Part shown: positions 60,120 through 64,000 of the stretch, in pieces
How positions within the stretch are numbered: position 1 is the first letter of the stretch
Layout: each line of letters begins with the position of its first letter
NCBI GenBank assembly: GCA_025999935.1
Contig: BNXY01000005.1
Span: 1-64,000 of the forward strand
Origin: Bacteroidia bacterium
Lineage (GTDB): Bacteria; Bacteroidota; Bacteroidia; Bacteroidales; Azobacteroidaceae
Reading direction: 5' to 3'
Length of the DNA stretch: 64,000 bases
Notes under the pieces: model-generated
Told to the model about the DNA's origin: nothing
Seen by the model: only the letters and a program-made list of their open reading frames with translations
Database searches by the model: none
Position numbers and translations under genes: made by a program

Positions 60120-61241
60120 ATGAATCTATTCTTTATCATCGCGTTTCTGATTTATACATTGATTAATGTATATGTTTTTTATCGAGGTTGGCAAGCCTTG
60201 CCAAAATCCAAAAGAGTAAAATGGATTTATGCGATTGTTTATTTGTTCATTTTTCTTTCTTTCATCATCGCCATGTTGGGAAGAAATCATTTACCTGTAT
60301 TCATTCAGAAAATACTTTATTTTCCCGGAACATCCTGGTTAGCCGTCATGATGTATCTGTTGCTGTTTTTTATTCTCACAGATTTAATTTATTTTCTCTA
60401 CCGGATTTTTCACGGTATATCTTATAAGGATAAGAAAAAATTTCGTAAAATGCAGGTTTTTACGGGATATTCTTTAGTAATCGCTCTTGCCATTTACGGA
60501 TATGTGCAATTTTCGCATCCTAAAATCGTGGAACAGGAAATTGTTATTCACAAAAACTCCGGCAATTATAAAGAATTGAAAGTAGTAGGAATCAGCGATT
60601 TGCATCTGGGAATAAACATCGACAAAAAACGTTTGGCGAAACAAGTAAAACTAATTAACGAACAGCATCCCGACTTGATAGTGATTGCCGGGGATATTGT
60701 TGACAACAACGTTTTGCCCTTGGAAAAAGAAAAGATGTGGGAGGAATTTGAACAATTGCAGGCGCCGCTTGGCGTTTATTTCTGTCCGGGTAATCACGAA
60801 TACCTGAGTGGTATCAAACCAAGTATGGCATTTCTAAAAAAAACAAAATTACATCTGTTGATTGATAATTATGCTTTGGTAGATAATAGTTTATATATCA
60901 TTGGACGAGACGATAAACAAGGAAATCCGCAGCGGAAATCCCTGAAAGACTTGCTTACGAACATCAATCCCGCCCTACCCATGGTTCTCTTAGACCACGA
61001 ACCTTATCATTTAGAGGAAGCCGAAGCAAATGGCATCGACTTGCAATTTTCAGGACATACACACAATGGTCAAATATGGCCGGGAAATCTTGTGGTAAAG
61101 TGGATATACGAATTAGGCCACGGTTACAAACAACGCGGAAACACCCATTATTTCGTATCTTCCGGATTGGGATTATGGGGCCCGCAATTCCGCATCGGCA
61201 CCGAATCTGAGGTGGTCGTTTTCAATATTAAATTTAATTGA
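60120..61241 (+). CDS. Membrane-anchored metallophosphoesterase
   Basis: A 373-residue protein: four membrane segments (about 1-20, 35-55, 70-100 and 115-135), then a calcineurin-like phosphoesterase domain (about 155-373). All metal-ligand motifs are present: ISDLHLGIN, VIAGDIVDNN, CPGNHEYLSG, LDHEPYHL and SGHTHNGQ. The closest known layout is the YkuE-like group, some of which act on lipid pyrophosphates such as UDP-diacylglucosamine. The natural substrate here is not visible. Confidence 0.9.
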   Translation: MNLFFIIAFLIYTLINVYVFYRGWQALPKSKRVKWIYAIVYLFIFLSFIIAMLGRNHLPVFIQKILYFPGTSWLAVMMYLLLFFILTDLIYFLYRIFHGISYKDKKKFRKMQVFTGYSLVIALAIYGYVQFSHPKIVEQEIVIHKNSGNYKELKVVGISDLHLGINIDKKRLAKQVKLINEQHPDLIVIAGDIVDNNVLPLEKEKMWEEFEQLQAPLGVYFCPGNHEYLSGIKPSMAFLKKTKLHLLIDNYALVDNSLYIIGRDDKQGNPQRKSLKDLLTNINPALPMVLLDHEPYHLEEAEANGIDLQFSGHTHNGQIWPGNLVVKWIYELGHGYKQRGNTHYFVSSGLGLWGPQFRIGTESEVVVFNIKFN

Positions 61242-61242
61242 T

Positions 61243-61345
61243 TACCTTTGCGACGAAAAATAAAAACAATGAATGGAACGCGGATTTACGCGGATTATCC
61301 CTTCGGAGATTAATTTTAAAAAATCTGCGTAAATCCGCGTTCCAT
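61243..61345 (+). promoter_or_regulatory. prfB promoter box and leader hairpin
   Basis: TACCTTTG (61243-61250) fits the -7 box. In the leader, ATGGAACGCGGATTTACGCG (start of a 24-bp arm, 61273-61296) pairs with 61322-61345 with one mismatch, around a 25-nt loop; the stem ends 15 nt before the prfB ATG. It resembles a dispersed Bacteroidetes repeat, and may also act on prfB translation. Confidence 0.65.
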
Positions 61346-61360
61346 AAAAAAACAAAAAAT

Positions 61361-62474
61361 ATGATAACGATAGACCAATTACGTGAAGTATTGGAGCGCG
61401 AGTCTGCGCTGAGGGGGTATCTTTGACGTCGATGCCAAAACGGTTCAATTAGAAGAGGAAGAACTTCGTACACAGGCGCCCGACTTCTGGGAAGACCCCA
61501 AACGCGCCGAAGAGCAAATGCGCAAAGTACGCGAAATCAGATTCTGGATTGTGGCTTACAACGATGTCAAATCGGCTGCCGAAGAATTGCAGTTGGCTTT
61601 TGATTTTCAGAAAGAAGGCATTACCACCGAAGAAGAAGTGGATGAAGCTTACAGACATGCCATTGCCCTGCTCGAAAATTTAGAGTTAAAAAACATGCTT
61701 CGCTCGGAAGAAGACCATTTGGGAGCCGTGTTGAAAATCAATGCAGGCGCCGGTGGAACCGAAGCCCAAGATTGGGCGGAAATGCTTTACCGGATGTACA
61801 GCCGCTGGTGCGAGAGCAAAGGTTATAAAGTGACCGTTACCAATTGGTTGGACGGAGACGACGCCGGCATTAAAACGGTAACGCTTCAAGTGGAAGGCGA
61901 TTACGCTTTCGGTTATCTGAAGTGCGAGAACGGCGTACACCGCCTCGTGCGCGTTTCGCCCTACAACGCCCAAGGCAAACGGATGACTTCCTTTTCGTCG
62001 GTTGCCGTAGTTCCGTTGGTGGACGATACCATCGAAATAGATGTCAATCCGGGCGACCTCACTTGGGATACTTTCCGTTCAAGTGGCGCAGGCGGACAAA
62101 ATGTGAACAAGGTGGAAACCGGCGTTCGGTTGCACTACAACTACAAAGACCCCGATACCGGCGAAGCGAAAGAAATTGTCATAGAAAATACGGAATCCCG
62201 CTCCCAGTTCGGAAACAAAGACAATGCGATTCGTTTGTTGAAATCGCAATTGTATGAATTAGAATTGGAAAGACGAAGAAAAGCCTCGGCCAAAATCGAA
62301 GCCGGCAAGAAAAAAATCGAATGGGGTTCGCAAATCCGTTCGTATGTTTTCGACGACCGAAGGGTAAAAGATCACCGTACAGATCACCAAACTTCAAATG
62401 TTCAGGCTGTAATGGACGGCGATTTGGACGATTTTATCAAAGCGTATTTGATGGAATTTGGCGGAGAGGAATAA
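61361..62474 (+). CDS. prfB: Peptide chain release factor 2 (programmed +1 frameshift)
   Basis: Release factor 2, 370 residues after the shift, ending translation at UAA and UGA. The first frame is MITIDQLREVLERESALRGY-L followed by TGA at 61424-61426. The site AGGGGG-TAT-CTT-TGA-C is the classic prfB autoregulatory frameshift: low RF2 slows reading of TGA, and ribosomes slip +1 to read GAC (61425) onward. The stop-codon motif is in the peptide-anticodon region and the catalytic loop reads SSGAGGQNVNKVETGVRLHY with GGQ intact. This is normal regulation, not a broken gene. Confidence 0.97.
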
Positions 62475-62509
62475 TTTTATAAGACCATAAAAAAACAAAT
62501 TAATTACAC

Positions 62510-64000
62510 ATGAAGATATTTTTTATTAAAACATTTTTTTATATTTGCTGTTTTAGCTTATCCTTTAATCTGTTGGGGCAAACTTCCGTCTATCCGAAAT
62601 TTGAGAATGCGGTTCGGGTAATGTCGTATAATGTCCGTAATGCAATAGGAATGGACGAAAAGGTGGATTACGAGCGTATTTCAAATGTCATTCTTCAAGT
62701 ATCTCCGGATGTGGTTGCTTTACAGGAACTTGATAGTGTGACCGAACGGAGCGGAAAAACGGATGTGCTATCCGTTTTAGGCGGATTGACCAAAATGTAC
62801 GCTGTATATGGAGCATCCATTGATTTTCAGGGCGGAAAATATGGCGTGGGGATTTTGTCGAAAGAAAAGCCTTTGTCATGGAAACGAATCCCGCTGCCGG
62901 GACGCGAAGAACGCCGCTCCCTGTTGATTGTGGAGTTTGAGAAGTATATTGTTTGCTGTACGCATTATTCCCTGAATGCAGAGGATCGCCTGGCTTCTTC
63001 GAAAATTGTAAATAAAGAGGCGGCTTCATTTGGAAAGCCTGCTTTCTTGGCCGGAGATTTGAATGGTCAACCGGAATCGAAAGAAGTTCTGGAACTCGCC
63101 GAATTTTGGAAAACATTGAATGATCCCAAAAAATTCACTTTTCCGTCCGATAAACCGGACATGACTATTGATTATATTTTCGGTCATAAGGCGGATGGTA
63201 AAACCTATTCCGTATTGCAGCGGAGGGTATTGGACGAGCCGGTCGCTTCGGATCATTTACCCTTGTTTGTGGACGTTCGACTGAGCGCGGCTCAATCGGA
63301 AATTCTTCGTACCAATCCGTATCTTCAAGCTCCTGCAACGGATGCCATGACTATTATGTGGCATACGAACGTGCCTTGTTACAGTTGGTTGGAATACGGG
63401 ACGGATACTTTGAATATGAAACGGGTACGCGCTTATATTGAAGGAGAAGTTATTGCCAATACCAAGTTAAACAAGATTCGGCTTACAGGCCTTACGCCGG
63501 GTACAAAATATTATTATCGGATTTATTCCCAAGAAATTACGTATTATGGGCCTTACCTGAAAGAATTTGGAGAAACGGTAAGTTCCGGAATCACTTCTTT
63601 CAAGACTTTGGATGATAGATCAACTGACTTTACAGCCGTTATTTTCAATGATATCCATGATAATTATCCGCTGTTTGATAAATTATATGCCCGGGTAAAA
63701 GATATTCCATATAATATTGTATTTTTCAACGGGGATTGTATTGCAGATGTCCAGAGCGAATCGATAGCCCTTAATTCCATCGGTTATTACGGTAATAAAA
63801 TCGGTGCGGATAAGGTTCCCTGTATTTATCTGAGAGGTAATCATGAAACCCGTGGCGCTTATTCCATGTTTTTGTGGAACTTACTGGAGCGCATGGATGG
63901 ACATTCTTACGGGGCTTTCAATATCGGGGATACCCGTTTTGTCCTGCTTGATTGCGGAGAAGACAAACCCGACGAACATCCGGTTTATTACGATTTGAAC
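62510..64000 (+). CDS. Secreted endonuclease/phosphatase-FN3-metallophosphoesterase fusion (partial)
   Basis: Open to the window end; 497 residues seen. Residues 1-25 are a signal peptide (CCFSLSFNLLGQ). An endonuclease/exonuclease/phosphatase domain follows (about 30-255): MSYNVRNAIG, VVALQELDS, LAGDLNGQPE and ASDHLPLF hold its catalytic residues. An FN3-like domain as in purple acid phosphatases comes next (about 265-365; TIMWHTNVPCYSWLEYG). Last is a calcineurin-type phosphoesterase (from about 375): AVIFNDIHDNYP, FFNGDCIADV, LRGNHETRGA. Two different phosphoesterase active sites in one exported chain suggest use of DNA or phosphate esters outside the cell. It starts 35 bp after prfB. Confidence 0.85.
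   Translation, partial: MKIFFIKTFFYICCFSLSFNLLGQTSVYPKFENAVRVMSYNVRNAIGMDEKVDYERISNVILQVSPDVVALQELDSVTERSGKTDVLSVLGGLTKMYAVYGASIDFQGGKYGVGILSKEKPLSWKRIPLPGREERRSLLIVEFEKYIVCCTHYSLNAEDRLASSKIVNKEAASFGKPAFLAGDLNGQPESKEVLELAEFWKTLNDPKKFTFPSDKPDMTIDYIFGHKADGKTYSVLQRRVLDEPVASDHLPLFVDVRLSAAQSEILRTNPYLQAPATDAMTIMWHTNVPCYSWLEYGTDTLNMKRVRAYIEGEVIANTKLNKIRLTGLTPGTKYYYRIYSQEITYYGPYLKEFGETVSSGITSFKTLDDRSTDFTAVIFNDIHDNYPLFDKLYARVKDIPYNIVFFNGDCIADVQSESIALNSIGYYGNKIGADKVPCIYLRGNHETRGAYSMFLWNLLERMDGHSYGAFNIGDTRFVLLDCGEDKPDEHPVYYDLN

Noticed and set aside
61361..61430. prfB looked frameshifted and broken
   Set aside because: The AGGGGG-TAT-CTT-TGA-C site is the standard programmed +1 frameshift of release factor 2.

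Overview
The window is from the chromosome of a Bacteroidetes bacterium, most likely order Bacteroidales. Evidence is the recurring -7 promoter box TAnnTTTG (for example 14861, 29751, 37754, 54411), A-rich translation leaders without strong Shine-Dalgarno sequences, an apgM/thrC pair, a three-gene biotin carboxylase set, secreted GH3 glucosidase and metallophosphoesterase genes, a C1 peptidase, and mobilization genes and DUF3791 remnants of the type found in Bacteroides. The genus cannot be fixed from sequence alone.

Positions 1-19,070 are an accessory island. It opens rightward with a tyrosine recombinase, a DUF1016/YhcG-type nuclease gene and a complete hsdS. Facing it is a leftward series reading from 13,325 down to 3,241: an XRE regulator, a 38-residue small ORF, a NACHT-like STAND NTPase with pentapeptide-like repeats, a RelA/SpoT-domain protein, hsdR, hsdM, a Fic protein and a half-length hsdS'. 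Genes overlap or lie at most 38 bp apart, so this looks like one defence operon, with a two-gene NTPase/RelA-SpoT module fused to a Type I restriction-modification system. The complete hsdS and the half hsdS' share 68 bp of inverted homology, which makes an invertible specificity segment next to a recombinase. Several coding sequences here carry short palindromic elements read in frame. Behind the operon lie decayed mobilization genes, two unrelated integrase fragments joined through an ISAzo13-like element, a nucleotidyltransferase antitoxin whose HEPN partner is reduced to a tail, and fragments of a second Type I system.

Positions 19,077-41,769 are mostly housekeeping: nadC and a C1 peptidase, an NfeD protease, apgM-thrC-rocD, tgt with an LptF/G-type permease, a phosphopantetheinyl transferase, a cation antiporter with kdsB, an acyl-CoA carboxylase operon, bglX and a phosphoethanolamine-transferase-like gene. 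Between kdsB and the carboxylase is a small decayed locus (32,900-33,851) with a GG-leader peptide gene, half of a thioredoxin-like gene and an XRE remnant.

Positions 41,990-53,235 hold a MacAB/TolC-like efflux cluster: TolC, HlyD adaptor, three FtsX-type permeases (the second frameshifted) and one ATPase. A sigma-54-type promoter precedes tolC and a weaker one precedes the first permease. Each has a TGTAAAG-AAA-CTTTACA dyad ending 55-56 bp upstream of the -24 GG, which predicts control by one enhancer-binding protein encoded elsewhere.

Positions 53,305-64,000 hold a winged-helix protein, paaK with an ACT protein, a 47-residue symporter accessory protein with its sodium:solute symporter, a MATE exporter, a cytidylate-kinase-like protein, a membrane metallophosphoesterase, prfB with its programmed frameshift, and a secreted endonuclease/phosphatase-FN3-metallophosphoesterase fusion that runs off the right end.
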